From Vibrio fluvialis (GTDB lineage: Bacteria > Pseudomonadota > Gammaproteobacteria > Enterobacterales > Vibrionaceae), in assembly GCF_900460245.1 (NCBI RefSeq), contig NZ_UHIP01000002.1, forward strand, positions 1,178,001 to 1,242,000: a stretch of 64,000 nucleotides of DNA. Direction: 5' to 3'. The notes below the pieces were generated by a model. The model had not been told where the DNA came from. It ran no database searches and worked only from the letters and a program-made list of their open reading frames with translations. Positions 1 to 10,149 of this stretch are shown in pieces. Every line of letters begins with the position of its first letter. Position 1 is the stretch's first letter. The position numbers and the translations under genes were made by a program.

Positions 1-2
1 GC

Positions 3-92
3 CCCGGCGATTTAGTCAGTGTGGACCTGGCCGCCAATTATGCGGGTAACTATCAATATGGGCTTTCTGCCAACCTGGCTTTCACTTTCTAA
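3..92 (+). CDS. C-terminal end of an outer-membrane beta-barrel protein (5' truncated)
   Basis: Only the last 29 codons are in the window, in the frame that starts at base 3 and stops with TAA at 90-92. The residues alternate polar and hydrophobic and end ...NLAFTF, with a terminal phenylalanine. This is the usual C-terminal signal of outer-membrane beta-barrels recognised by the Bam machinery. A hairpin terminator follows directly, which supports this as a true gene end. The family cannot be named from so short a piece; porin, OmpW-like or other barrels all remain possible. Confidence 0.6.
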   Translation, partial: PGDLVSVDLAANYAGNYQYGLSANLAFTF

Positions 93-123
93 CGCCGGCG
101 GGTTGCGGTTTATTTCAGCAGTT

Positions 124-165
124 GCAGACATGTTGACAGATTTTTGCATGTCTGCGCTTTTATTT
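124..165 (+). terminator. Rho-independent terminator after the barrel gene
   Basis: A 9-bp perfect stem, GCAGACATG (124-132) with CATGTCTGC (147-155), is followed by a T-rich tail (gcttttattt). It lies about 30 bases after the stop at 92 and separates the barrel gene from luxP. Confidence 0.65.
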
Positions 166-191
166 GTACGCCGTATGCTTAATAATCGTAG

Positions 192-1400
<1,209 letters not shown>

Positions 1401-1421
1401 TCGGTAGCAAAGGAACACTGA

Positions 1422-3989
1422 GTGGGCATCAGATCAAGCACAGTCAAACAGAAAAGAAAAATCGCAACGTTCATCAGCCGAGCGATTGTGACGGTGCTTG
1501 GTGCGCTGACGTTGACGGTACTGTTTCAAAGCTATCAAATCAGCAGTCGTTTGATCTCACAGGAAGTGGCCCGCACTTCAACTCAAACCTCCAGCCTGAT
1601 TCAGAACCTGTTCAATTACCGATTGGCCACGCTGCAGATTCATCAGGACAGTAGCGCAAAAAATGCCAGTTTGATTCAGGCTCTGCACGGCGATACTAAT
1701 GACGCACTGGATCAGTACTTTCTCAGTGTTGACCAGCTTGAACTCAACAATACGCCGGATATTCGTTTCATTACCGACCTCAAAGAGATGGTATGGGAAG
1801 ACGGCAACTCTCAGTTTTATGGGGTTCAGTCGAAAGAGCTCAATGCCATCATCCGAAAAGTGTCAATCAGCAGTAACTGGCACCTAATCCAAACGCCTTC
1901 AGAGTTAGGCACGGCCTACCTGCTTGTTCGCCGCTCACCGATTGTGGATACCGCAACCGGCGAAGTCATCGGTTTTCTCTACGTCAGTATTGTACTCAAC
2001 AACAACTTTGCGTTAATCGAGACCATTCGTGACAGCAGTAACTCGCAGAACCTGATTTTGACCGTTGGTTCAGAAGTTTTGGCGTCGACTCTGAATGGAG
2101 ACGAATCCTATACAGCGTTCGATGTGTTGCAGGACGGTATGAGCGACATGCTGTACGACAAAAATATGGTGGCGAAAACGGTTCTGGAAGTGGAAGGGGT
2201 GCCGACGTATCTCAGTGTTTACTCAGTGCAGAGTAACGAGAATGCGTTGAGCCTACGTGACAATTACTATTTCTGGATGGTTTTTGCGCTGGTGGCGATG
2301 GTGGGTGTCTCCATACTGACGCGTTGGTGGTTGCAGCGACGTATTGAGTCGGAAATTGAAGGGTTGATGACCTACACCCATAAAGTGGCGGAGCGTGGAC
2401 TGGATGACTTCTTCCCAGGCTCAAAAATTTACGAATTTGATCACTTCGGCCGCACGCTGGAACACACATTCCAACGCCTGTCTGCGCAGGAAAAGCAATT
2501 TGAGGATCTGTTTAACTTCGCTTTGTCGCCAACCATTCTCTGGACGGCAGACGGTGAGCTGATTCGTATGAACCCGTCGGCTCAGAAGCATTTTCTGCGC
2601 AATAATGCGGAATATCACTCGCTGTTCTCTGTGCTGAAACGTCAGTTGATCCCGCAGATCAAACTGGCGGCAAAAGGCGAGATTCTCAAAGAAGTGAACA
2701 CCGAAGTTGACGACAAAGTGTTCCTGTGGAACCTGTCGCCGATTGTGGTGGAGAACCGTATCGAATCGATTATTACTCAGGGCCAGGATGTCACTTCGAT
2801 TGCGGAAGCGGAAAAGCAGAGCCGTATTGCACGCAGAGAAGCGGAAGAGTCGGCACGCGTCAGAGCGGATTTCCTCGCGAAAATGAGCCATGAGCTGAGA
2901 ACGCCACTGAATGGGATTCTGGGTGTGTCTCAACTCCTTAAGCGTACAGTGAAGGAAAAAGAGCAGGCCGAGCAGGTTAATGTTTTGTGCAGCAGTGGTG
3001 AACATCTGCTGGCAGTGCTGAATGACATTCTGGATTTCTCAAAGATAGAGCAGGGTAAATTCCGGATTCAGAAGACCCATTTCCCGTTGGTCGATGTGGT
3101 GTCGGCCATTGAACGAATTTATCGTCCATTGTGTCGTGAGAAAGGCTTGGATCTCTCGATTGACAGCAATATCGACCAAACAATGATTGTAAATGCGGAT
3201 CAGGTTCGGCTGAATCAGATTCTGTTTAATCTGCTCAATAACGCCGTGAAGTTTACCCATCAGGGCGCCATCAGCATTCAGCTGAATCTGTTGCAAGAGG
3301 CGGGCGACACTCACCTGTCCATTTCGGTCATGGACACAGGTATTGGCATTCGTGATGCCGATTTGAATATCATCTTTGAGCCGTTTGTTCAGGCAGAATC
3401 GACCAATACCCGCGAATATGGCGGCAGTGGATTGGGGCTGGCCATTGTGCACAGCCTGATTGAAATGCTTGGCGGCACGGTGCAGGTCAGCTCGACGTTT
3501 GGTGTAGGCACGCGTTTTAATATCGAATTGCCGATGGAACGTGTTACCTCTGAAAAACAGTCGATTGAGCGTAAAGAAGCCGCATCACGTTACGAGCTGT
3601 TCGATGGCAGCATTCATGTTCTGCTGGTTGAAGACAACCATACCAACGCGTTTATCGCACAAGCCTTCTGCAAAAAATATGGCATGGTCGTCGACTGGGT
3701 CACGGATGGATTGCAGGCGATAGAAAAGGTCAAAGAGCAGCGTTACGATCTGATTCTGATGGACAACCAACTCCCGTATCTCGACGGTGTGGATGCCACG
3801 CGCATCATCAAACAAGAAATGGGCTTAGAAATACCAGTTTACGCCTGTACCGCAGATGGCGTGGTGGAAACTCAGCAAGCGTTTATGTCTGCCGGTGCAG
3901 AATACGTGATCGTCAAGCCGATCAAAGAAGATACGCTGCACAAAGCATTGGTGAACTTTAAACAAGACCATACCGAGTGGTCTGTGTAA
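1422..3989 (+). CDS. luxQ: LuxQ, hybrid sensor kinase/phosphatase for AI-2
   Basis: Inner-membrane partner of LuxP. At low AI-2 it phosphorylates the phosphotransfer protein LuxU; with AI-2 bound it acts as a phosphatase. The 855 residues show a transmembrane helix near 15-35, a periplasmic region to about 285, a second helix near 285-305, a HAMP/PAS-like stretch, the HisKA box with His490 in KMSHELRTPLNG, the ATPase domain (DTGIGI, GGSGLGL) and a C-terminal receiver with phospho-acceptor Asp781 (LILMDNQLP). The start is GTG at 1422, with AAAGGA at 1409-1414 giving 7-base spacing. It is downstream of luxP and converges with the PilZ gene, with only 5 bases between the two stop codons. Confidence 0.96.
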   Translation: MGIRSSTVKQKRKIATFISRAIVTVLGALTLTVLFQSYQISSRLISQEVARTSTQTSSLIQNLFNYRLATLQIHQDSSAKNASLIQALHGDTNDALDQYFLSVDQLELNNTPDIRFITDLKEMVWEDGNSQFYGVQSKELNAIIRKVSISSNWHLIQTPSELGTAYLLVRRSPIVDTATGEVIGFLYVSIVLNNNFALIETIRDSSNSQNLILTVGSEVLASTLNGDESYTAFDVLQDGMSDMLYDKNMVAKTVLEVEGVPTYLSVYSVQSNENALSLRDNYYFWMVFALVAMVGVSILTRWWLQRRIESEIEGLMTYTHKVAERGLDDFFPGSKIYEFDHFGRTLEHTFQRLSAQEKQFEDLFNFALSPTILWTADGELIRMNPSAQKHFLRNNAEYHSLFSVLKRQLIPQIKLAAKGEILKEVNTEVDDKVFLWNLSPIVVENRIESIITQGQDVTSIAEAEKQSRIARREAEESARVRADFLAKMSHELRTPLNGILGVSQLLKRTVKEKEQAEQVNVLCSSGEHLLAVLNDILDFSKIEQGKFRIQKTHFPLVDVVSAIERIYRPLCREKGLDLSIDSNIDQTMIVNADQVRLNQILFNLLNNAVKFTHQGAISIQLNLLQEAGDTHLSISVMDTGIGIRDADLNIIFEPFVQAESTNTREYGGSGLGLAIVHSLIEMLGGTVQVSSTFGVGTRFNIELPMERVTSEKQSIERKEAASRYELFDGSIHVLLVEDNHTNAFIAQAFCKKYGMVVDWVTDGLQAIEKVKEQRYDLILMDNQLPYLDGVDATRIIKQEMGLEIPVYACTADGVVETQQAFMSAGAEYVIVKPIKEDTLHKALVNFKQDHTEWSV

Positions 3990-3994
3990 GCGTT

Positions 3995-4675
3995 CTAAAG
4001 TATGCCGGATTTGAAGGTTTGGTCGAAGAGAACCATCTTCAGTTCGTCCGACATCGTCAGTGGATTGTTAAACTGAACTCCAATCATATGGCCTTTGCTC
4101 TGGCGGCGAATATTGGCGATGTGGCAGGCGAGATCGTCTGGTAACAGGGCATCAAGCTCACTGCTGATTCGAATCGTGTTGTTTACCGTCAGCTCATTCT
4201 CTCCAGAGACAAAGACTCCGCATCCTGAAATAGAAAAATCGACCAGAGTGCCGTTGAAACTGCGCTCAAGCTGCTCAGATTTCTCAGTCAGCGCCACCGG
4301 AATCGAAATCTTGTAGCGTTCATGTTCGCGAATGGTTTTGGTGAAAAAATGCTTCGGTGGCCGAATGAAAATCAGCGCACATGGTGAAGAGATCACCTGA
4401 ATGACAGAAGTGTTGAACGCAATCACATGACCGAGTTCGGTATCGCTCATTCCACGTACCACAATCTGAACATTGACCAGTTTACGCATCACTAACGCTT
4501 CTTGGGCCTTGATAGGCATATCGAGAATCAGACACTGTTCCGCCTTGAAACCAACCAAGGAGGTCGAGAATGCGTAGTTATCATCAGGGCCGAATTGGAT
4601 CGTCGCCGAGATTTTCATCCCGGGCTTGAGGTATTTGATTAAATCGGATGGGTCTTTAGAGTTCGATGCTGCCAT
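3995..4675 (-). CDS. plzE: PilZ-domain c-di-GMP effector (PlzE-like)
   Basis: 226-residue cytoplasmic protein with an N-terminal YcgR-N-like beta domain (about 15-105) and a C-terminal PilZ domain. Both c-di-GMP binding motifs of PilZ are present: RxxxR (Arg116 to Arg120, in IREHER) and DxSxxG (146-151, DFSISG). This supports ligand binding, though the target is unknown. V. cholerae has a PilZ protein, PlzE, beside luxPQ; the symbol rests on this context and the domain layout, recalled and not searched. The gene converges on luxQ with 5 bases between stops, so the 3' ends of the two transcripts probably overlap. The ribosome site before ATG 4675 is weak. Confidence 0.85.
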   Translation of the reverse strand: MAASNSKDPSDLIKYLKPGMKISATIQFGPDDNYAFSTSLVGFKAEQCLILDMPIKAQEALVMRKLVNVQIVVRGMSDTELGHVIAFNTSVIQVISSPCALIFIRPPKHFFTKTIREHERYKISIPVALTEKSEQLERSFNGTLVDFSISGCGVFVSGENELTVNNTIRISSELDALLPDDLACHIANIRRQSKGHMIGVQFNNPLTMSDELKMVLFDQTFKSGIL

Positions 4676-4809
4676 ATGGGGTCTGTCTTAATCTACTCGG
4701 TGATCAGCCGCTGCCAAAGAATCGCGTTAACTTGTAGATTATATTACATGGGGCGCCTTTCTCATTATTCAGAATGTAGGAAAAGGCGACACCCATTGTC
4801 ATCGTTTAC

Positions 4810-5334
4810 TTAATATTGGAAGCGAACACCCATACTGATTTGTGGTCCCCAAACGCCAGCGTTGCGCACTTCTGCATTGAGTACCATTTGTTGTGTGGAG
4901 TGGAAACGAAGGCCGGCAATGAATACGGAGTTGTCATCGTTGCGGCCGATACGAGCGTGACCCTCAATTTGGCTGGTCAGCCAGATACGTGTGCCGATGT
5001 TGATTTCCATATTGGTTTCGGTTTTATGGTCTTCATCGCTGTTACCACGAATGCTGTGAAGCAACATCTGGCCATAGATATCGGCAAACTGGTTGATAGG
5101 GCCATTAAAGCCGATACCGCCCGCTAAATCCCAGTCACCTTCAAAGCGCGAATCGGCACGGCCGACGAAGTGTGAGTTCTCAGTAAAAAACGTGCTGAAT
5201 TCTCCGCCGAACGATTCAGGACTCAGCGCGGTTCTCACCTCTAAAAAGTTGTAATTAAAATTGTTTGCTGACGCTGTCGCCGGAAGGACACTGGCAATCG
5301 CCACAAGGCCTGCCAGACAAGTTTTTTTAAGCAT
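4810..5334 (-). CDS. Small outer-membrane beta-barrel protein, function unknown
   Basis: 174 residues. Signal peptide MLKKTCLAGLVAIASVLPATASA, then a mature part of alternating amphipathic strands with many Gly, Asn and aromatic residues. The C-terminus, MGVRFQY, ends in an aromatic residue as Bam substrates do. The mature size of about 150 residues fits an eight-stranded barrel. It lies on the same strand as, and downstream of, the YgiW gene, but a hairpin at 5375-5399 separates them. I do not recognise a named family, so export to the outer membrane is the only supported statement. Confidence 0.75.
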   Translation of the reverse strand: MLKKTCLAGLVAIASVLPATASANNFNYNFLEVRTALSPESFGGEFSTFFTENSHFVGRADSRFEGDWDLAGGIGFNGPINQFADIYGQMLLHSIRGNSDEDHKTETNMEINIGTRIWLTSQIEGHARIGRNDDNSVFIAGLRFHSTQQMVLNAEVRNAGVWGPQISMGVRFQY

Positions 5335-5374
5335 TGGTGTTCGTCCTAATTAAAATAGAATTCGAATATAGAAT

Positions 5375-5399
5375 AATGGCCTGCAAATTACAGGCCATT
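5375..5399 (-). terminator. Hairpin terminator downstream of the ygiW-like gene
   Basis: 9-bp perfect stem AATGGCCTG (5375-5383) with CAGGCCATT (5391-5399) and a 7-base loop, located 88 bases past the ygiW stop and upstream of the barrel gene. The tail on the minus strand (ATTCTATATT) is only moderately T-rich, so termination may be partial. Confidence 0.5.
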
Positions 5400-5486
5400 T
5401 CACTAAATAATTCAATCTAATAGCGCATCACACACTCACTTGAATCGTGAAAGTGGGCATTAGGACATACTTTTTACCACTGACAA

Positions 5487-5861
5487 CTAAAGCAGTTGAA
5501 TATGGTCGACTTCGATTTCGGGTGTGCGACCGTTTTCAAACTCACCGTACAGACGGACTTTGGTTTGCGGATCCAGTGGAGCATTGAGCTGAATGTCATC
5601 GTCTAATTCAACCTGAATCTCGGTTTTTCCGTCCGAGAACACAAAGGTATCTTTGCGAACCTGACGCAGCAGATGGCCTTCAACCACCACATCTTTATCG
5701 CCGAACAGGGTGCTGTCATCCAGCAGTGACTGGACCGAAGAAACCTCAACCGGGCCGTTAAACTGAATTTGGTTACGCTCATGGTGCTTTTCGCCGGCAA
5801 AGGCCAGAGTCGGAGCAAGGATCAGCGTTGAAACTGCAATAAAAGCCGTTGATGTTTTCAT
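5487..5861 (-). CDS. ygiW: YgiW-type BOF (bacterial OB-fold) periplasmic protein
   Basis: 124 residues. A signal peptide (MKTSTAFIAVSTLILAPTLAFA) is followed by a BOF/OB-fold domain with the pattern FNGPVEVSSVQSLLDD, then DVVVEGHLLRQV, YTFVFSDG-like strands and VRLYGEFE. In E. coli, YgiW belongs to the same family and has been linked to stress; the ligand is not established, and small cationic molecules have been suggested for BOF proteins. I chose ATG 5861 because AAGGAAA stands 5-10 bases before it and it opens the signal peptide; longer in-frame starts up to 5960 lack both. Confidence 0.85.
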   Translation of the reverse strand: MKTSTAFIAVSTLILAPTLAFAGEKHHERNQIQFNGPVEVSSVQSLLDDSTLFGDKDVVVEGHLLRQVRKDTFVFSDGKTEIQVELDDDIQLNAPLDPQTKVRLYGEFENGRTPEIEVDHIQLL

Positions 5862-6027
5862 GATGATTTCCTTTTTTATTTGGGTGTTTTTGTTCAGTGA
5901 GGCTATTTCATCATGCTTAGCTTGAATATTGACTGAGTTGCTTATTAATCTTCGGTTCATTTTACAGGCTTCTGTTTTTTAAGCAGATCAGGTATACAAT
6001 GAGACAAACTTCACAATAAGTAGAATT

Positions 6028-7512
6028 ATGAAATCGTCATTAAACGCTCTGATGGTGCAGGGCACCACGTCCGATGCCGGAAAAAGTGTTCTGGTGGCAG
6101 GTCTCTGCCGGGTGTTGGCCCGAAAAGGGATTCGTGTTGCCCCCTTCAAGCCGCAAAATATGGCGCTCAACAGCGCGGTGACGCCGGACGGTGGTGAAAT
6201 TGGCCGCGCACAGGCAGTTCAGGCCCTTGCTTGTGGAATTGAGCCGAGCGTGCACATGAATCCGGTGTTGCTGAAACCGAACTCGGATACCGGAGCGCAG
6301 GTGATCCTACAGGGGCGCGCACTGAGCAACATGGAGGCCAACGGCTACCATGATTACAAAAAAGTGGCGATGCATACGGTGTTAGATTCCTTCTCTCGTC
6401 TGCAAAGTGAATACGAAAGCATCATGATTGAAGGGGCAGGCAGCCCGGCAGAAATCAATCTGCGCGAAAATGACATTGCCAATATGGGGTTTGCCGAAGA
6501 AGCGGATGTGCCCGTTATTATTGTGGCCGACATTGACCGTGGTGGCGTGTTTGCGCATCTGTTTGGCACGTTGGCACTATTGTCTGAATCTGAGCAAAAC
6601 CGGGTCAAAGGTTTTGTGATCAACCGCTTTCGTGGCGACATTCGTTTGTTGCAATCCGGTCTCGACTGGCTGGAAGAAAAAACGGGCAAGCCGGTGATTG
6701 GTGTCCTGCCGTATCTGCACGGCTTTGATCTGGAAGCGGAAGACGCAATCACGGCCAATCAGGTTGTCGGCCAGCAGGTCAAACTCAATGTTGTGGTGCC
6801 AGTGTTTACCCGCATCAGCAACCATACCGATTTTGATGCGTTGCGACTCAATCCAGATATTAACCTGCGTTATGTGGGTAAGGGTGAACGTTTAGACCGT
6901 GCCGACCTCATCATTCTGCCTGGCAGCAAATCGACTCGCGCTGATCTGGAGTATCTGAAGCGGCAAGGCTGGGACAAAGATATTCAGCGTCATTTGCGTT
7001 TAGGTGGCAAAGTGATGGGAATTTGTGGTGGCTATCAGATGTTGGGCGAATGGGTACATGATCCCGAAGGTGTCGAAGGTCAGCCCGGCAGCAGCGAAGG
7101 TCTGGGTTTGCTCGCCATGGAAACGACACTGACGGGCGAGAAGCAGCTCACCAACGTCAAAGGAACTTTACATCTTAACGGTAAGTCTACACCCGTCTCC
7201 GGCTACGAAATTCACGTCGGCCGCAGTGTGTCTTCGCCAGCGTCAAACTGCACACGGGTGATTGAACTTACCCATGGTGAGCAAGATGGCCTAGTCAGTG
7301 ACTGCAATCAAATACTTGGCACCTATTTACACGGTATATTTGATACCTTTTCTGCTGCCGAATTGATTTGTCAGTGGGCCGGCGCAGACGCAATTCAAGT
7401 GCATGATCATGTTGCAGCAAAAGAGCAGGCGATCGATCGTATTGCTGATGCTATCGAGCAGCATCTGAATCTTGCTTTATTATGGCCAGAACTCAATGGA
7501 CTCTTATCATGA
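6028..7512 (+). CDS. cobQ: Cobyric acid synthase (CobQ/CbiP)
   Basis: Glutamine- and ATP-dependent amidation of adenosyl-cobyrinic acid a,c-diamide to cobyric acid, late in cobalamin synthesis, in the cytoplasm. The 494 residues contain the dethiobiotin-synthetase-like ATP domain ([13 protein letters not shown], residues about 11-23; PQNMALNS) and a C-terminal class I-like glutamine amidotransferase domain with Cys333 ([11 protein letters not shown]) and His435 (GTYLHGIFD). The stop codon overlaps the modA start (ATGA at 7509-7512), so translation is coupled to molybdate transport genes rather than to other cobalamin genes. None of those are visible in the window. Confidence 0.95.
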   Translation: MKSSLNALMVQGTTSDAGKSVLVAGLCRVLARKGIRVAPFKPQNMALNSAVTPDGGEIGRAQAVQALACGIEPSVHMNPVLLKPNSDTGAQVILQGRALSNMEANGYHDYKKVAMHTVLDSFSRLQSEYESIMIEGAGSPAEINLRENDIANMGFAEEADVPVIIVADIDRGGVFAHLFGTLALLSESEQNRVKGFVINRFRGDIRLLQSGLDWLEEKTGKPVIGVLPYLHGFDLEAEDAITANQVVGQQVKLNVVVPVFTRISNHTDFDALRLNPDINLRYVGKGERLDRADLIILPGSKSTRADLEYLKRQGWDKDIQRHLRLGGKVMGICGGYQMLGEWVHDPEGVEGQPGSSEGLGLLAMETTLTGEKQLTNVKGTLHLNGKSTPVSGYEIHVGRSVSSPASNCTRVIELTHGEQDGLVSDCNQILGTYLHGIFDTFSAAELICQWAGADAIQVHDHVAAKEQAIDRIADAIEQHLNLALLWPELNGLLS

Positions 7513-8294
7513 ACACTCAAATAAAAAAAATCGCGTTTTTGCTCAGTGCTGTATTGGCCAGCACACCTGTTTGGGCAAAAGATACCGTTAACATCTACGC
7601 AGCGTCTTCTATGACCAACGCGGTCAATGACCTTATTTCTGCGTATGACGCGGATCACGATGTCGACGTGGTACCTGTTTACGGCGGCTCTTCTTCATTG
7701 GCACGTCAGATTGAACGTGGTGCACCGGCCGATGTTTTCCTGTCCGCGAATGAAAAATGGGTTTCACATCTGATCGAAAAGAAAATTGTTAAGCGTGACA
7801 ATGTCACTCTTTTGGCAGGAAACCAGCTGGTGCTGATCAAACCGGCGAAGTCAGAACAAAAACCGTTTGATGTTGCCAACAAGCAAGAGTGGCAAAGCGT
7901 GTTGAAAGACTCTCGCATGGCAGTCGGTAATACTGATGCTGTGCCTGTTGGTATGTACTCCAAAGAAGCGCTGACCAACTTGGGCGTGTGGGAAACCGTA
8001 CAACCGAAACTGGCGCAGACCAACAACGTACGTCTGGCTTTGGCCTTGGTTGAGCGAGGTGAAGCACCGCTGGGGATGGTGTATAAAACCGATGCGATTC
8101 TGACCGACAACGTGGCAATCGTGTCGACGTTTGATCCCGCGCTGCACAGCGCGATTCACTATCCGCTGGTGCAAATTACTGACAAAGACGCCAGCCGTGC
8201 GTTTGTCGAATTTCTGGAGTCTGATAAAGCTAAAGCGGTGATGGAGCATTACGGCTTCCGCACGGATATGGGAACTGAGAAATTTGCTGAGTAA
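7509..8294 (+). CDS. modA: ModA, periplasmic molybdate-binding protein
   Basis: Captures molybdate (and tungstate) for the ModBC transporter. 261 residues with a signal peptide ([23 protein letters not shown]) and the family landmarks [13 protein letters not shown] near the mature N-terminus, [36 protein letters not shown] and [13 protein letters not shown]; these contain the oxyanion-binding Ser, Asp and Tyr positions of the family. ATG 7509 overlaps the cobQ stop and opens the signal peptide. First gene of modA-modB-modC. Confidence 0.96.
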   Translation: MNTQIKKIAFLLSAVLASTPVWAKDTVNIYAASSMTNAVNDLISAYDADHDVDVVPVYGGSSSLARQIERGAPADVFLSANEKWVSHLIEKKIVKRDNVTLLAGNQLVLIKPAKSEQKPFDVANKQEWQSVLKDSRMAVGNTDAVPVGMYSKEALTNLGVWETVQPKLAQTNNVRLALALVERGEAPLGMVYKTDAILTDNVAIVSTFDPALHSAIHYPLVQITDKDASRAFVEFLESDKAKAVMEHYGFRTDMGTEKFAE

Positions 8295-8994
8295 TATCAC
8301 GCTGCTAACCGACTACGAATTAACGGCACTCCTGCTCAGCCTCAAAGTGGCTGGATATGCCGTATTGTGGTTGCTGCCAATCGGCTTGGGTATTGGTTGG
8401 TTGCTGGCACGCAAAGAGTTCGTGGGCAAAAGTGCGCTTGATAGCTTGGTACACCTGCCATTGGTGCTGCCGCCGGTGGTAGTGGGTTATCTGCTGCTGA
8501 TTTCCATGGGCAAGCAGGGCGTTATTGGCCAGTGGCTGGATGCCTGGTTTGGTATCTCGTTCAGCTTTAGCTGGCGTGGTGCCGTACTAGCGTGTGTGGT
8601 GATTGCTTTACCGTTGATGGTTCGTTCCATCCGGCTCAGCCTGGAAAGCGTGGATCCTAAGCTTGAGCAGGCGGCCCGCACGCTAGGCGCATCGCCGCTT
8701 AAAGTGTTTGCGACCATTACGTTACCGCTGACGTTGCCGGGCATAATTACGGGGGTAATGCTTTCATTTGCCCGCAGCCTTGGTGAGTTTGGTGCGACCA
8801 TCAGTTTTGTCTCGAATATCCCCGGTGAGACGCAAACTATTCCGTTGGCGATGTATAACTTTCTGGAAACGCCGGGTGCAGAGATGGAAGCTGCCAGGCT
8901 GTGCATTATTTCCATTGTGATTGCACTGCTTTCACTCTTTATCTCTGAGTGGGTCAGCCGAAGAATGAAACGTAAACTGGGGGTCAGCCGATGA
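8284..8994 (+). CDS. modB: ModB, molybdate ABC transporter permease
   Basis: Inner-membrane permease of the ModABC importer. 236 residues with about five hydrophobic segments and the EAA loop ([26 protein letters not shown]) that docks to ModC. The likely start is TTG 8284, with GGGA about 10 bases upstream; no ATG stands before the first membrane helix. The start lies inside the end of modA (11-base overlap) and the stop overlaps modC's ATG (ATGA at 8991-8994), so the three genes are translationally coupled. Confidence 0.94.
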   Translation: MLSNITLLTDYELTALLLSLKVAGYAVLWLLPIGLGIGWLLARKEFVGKSALDSLVHLPLVLPPVVVGYLLLISMGKQGVIGQWLDAWFGISFSFSWRGAVLACVVIALPLMVRSIRLSLESVDPKLEQAARTLGASPLKVFATITLPLTLPGIITGVMLSFARSLGEFGATISFVSNIPGETQTIPLAMYNFLETPGAEMEAARLCIISIVIALLSLFISEWVSRRMKRKLGVSR

Positions 8995-10100
8995 GCGCGT
9001 TGCGAGTGCAGTTTACGAAAACCTTAGGCTCAACCAAGCTCGATGTGTCGCTGACGCTACCAGGCAAGGGGATTACCGCCATCTTTGGCCGTTCTGGCGC
9101 AGGCAAAACCTCGTTGATTAACGTTATCAGCGGGTTAATTTCGCCAGACAGCGGCGAGATAACGATTCAGGAACGTGTGTTGTTCAGCCGCGAACGAGGC
9201 ATCAATCTGCCGATAGAAAAGCGCCGGATTGGCTATGTGTTTCAGGAAGCCAGATTATTTCCACACTACACGGTGCGCGGTAATCTGAATTACGGCGTGC
9301 GCGAGAAAGATGCCAACTATTTTGCTTCGGTTGTTTCCCTACTGGCACTGGACCCTTTGTTAGATCGTTATCCAAGCGCGTTGTCAGGCGGCGAGAAACA
9401 GCGCGTGGCGATTGGACGGGCGCTACTGTCTAAACCCGATTTGCTGCTTATGGATGAACCGCTGGCTTCACTGGATATGCCGCGTAAACGTGAAGTGATG
9501 CCGTTTCTTGAGCAGTTGGCGCAGCAAGTGGAAATTCCGATCCTGTATGTTACGCACAGTATGAATGAGATTCTGCGTCTGGCCGAACATCTGGTGGTGC
9601 TAGAGCAGGGCAGTGTGGTGGCTTCGGGGCCGATTGAACAAGTCTGGTCATCGCACAGCATGCGTCCGTGGCAATCGTTCAGCGATCAGAGCACGCTCTT
9701 CTCCGGCAACATTGCCCAGCATCATCCCCAATTTGGCTTAACCCAGATTATGCTGGCTCCGCAAGTGGGTCTTTGGGTGCAGCAGGTGGATGGAGAGCTG
9801 AATGCGCCGATTCGCTTGCAGATTCGAGCCAACGATGTCTCAGTGACACTCGATAAACCCGGCAAGACCTCCATTCGGAATATTCTTGCTGCGCGTATTG
9901 CGAATATTGAGCACCATCAACAAGGTGAACACAAGAAAAGTATTGCTCTGAAGCTGGAACTGGCTCCGGATTGCTTCTTGTGGGCGACTATCACCGAATG
10001 GGCGTTGCAGGATCTCGCACTACAACCGGGTATGGCGGTTTACGCGCAGATCAAAGGGGTGAGCGTATCCCAGCGCGATGTCGCATTAAGTCATGTATGA
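8991..10100 (+). CDS. modC: ModC, molybdate ABC transporter ATPase
   Basis: Energises ModB. 369 residues: Walker A (GRSGAGKTS, about 33-41), Q-loop ([12 protein letters not shown]), ABC signature ([17 protein letters not shown]), Walker B ([12 protein letters not shown]), the H-loop (VTHS), and a C-terminal Mop/TOBE domain (about 290-365, [16 protein letters not shown]) that binds molybdate and gives feedback control. Full length for the family. A strong bidirectional terminator follows at 10103-10132. Confidence 0.96.
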   Translation: MSALRVQFTKTLGSTKLDVSLTLPGKGITAIFGRSGAGKTSLINVISGLISPDSGEITIQERVLFSRERGINLPIEKRRIGYVFQEARLFPHYTVRGNLNYGVREKDANYFASVVSLLALDPLLDRYPSALSGGEKQRVAIGRALLSKPDLLLMDEPLASLDMPRKREVMPFLEQLAQQVEIPILYVTHSMNEILRLAEHLVVLEQGSVVASGPIEQVWSSHSMRPWQSFSDQSTLFSGNIAQHHPQFGLTQIMLAPQVGLWVQQVDGELNAPIRLQIRANDVSVTLDKPGKTSIRNILAARIANIEHHQQGEHKKSIALKLELAPDCFLWATITEWALQDLALQPGMAVYAQIKGVSVSQRDVALSHV

Positions 10101-10101
10101 C

Positions 10102-10132
10102 AAAAAAGCCTTCTGATACAGAAGGCTTTTTT
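10102..10132. terminator. Bidirectional terminator between modC and the HMG-CoA reductase gene
   Basis: Stem GCCTTCTG (10108-10115), loop ATA, stem CAGAAGGC (10119-10126), with six A before and six T after. The symmetric A/T runs let it end both the mod operon and the convergent HMG-CoA reductase transcript. Confidence 0.85.
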
Positions 10133-10149
10133 ATTAGGAAGTGATTTGG

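Noticed and set aside
5961..6027. A definite sigma70 promoter before cobQ (TATACAAT near 5993)
   Set aside because: The -10-like element is attractive but no -35 element with acceptable spacing was found, so I do not list it as a feature.
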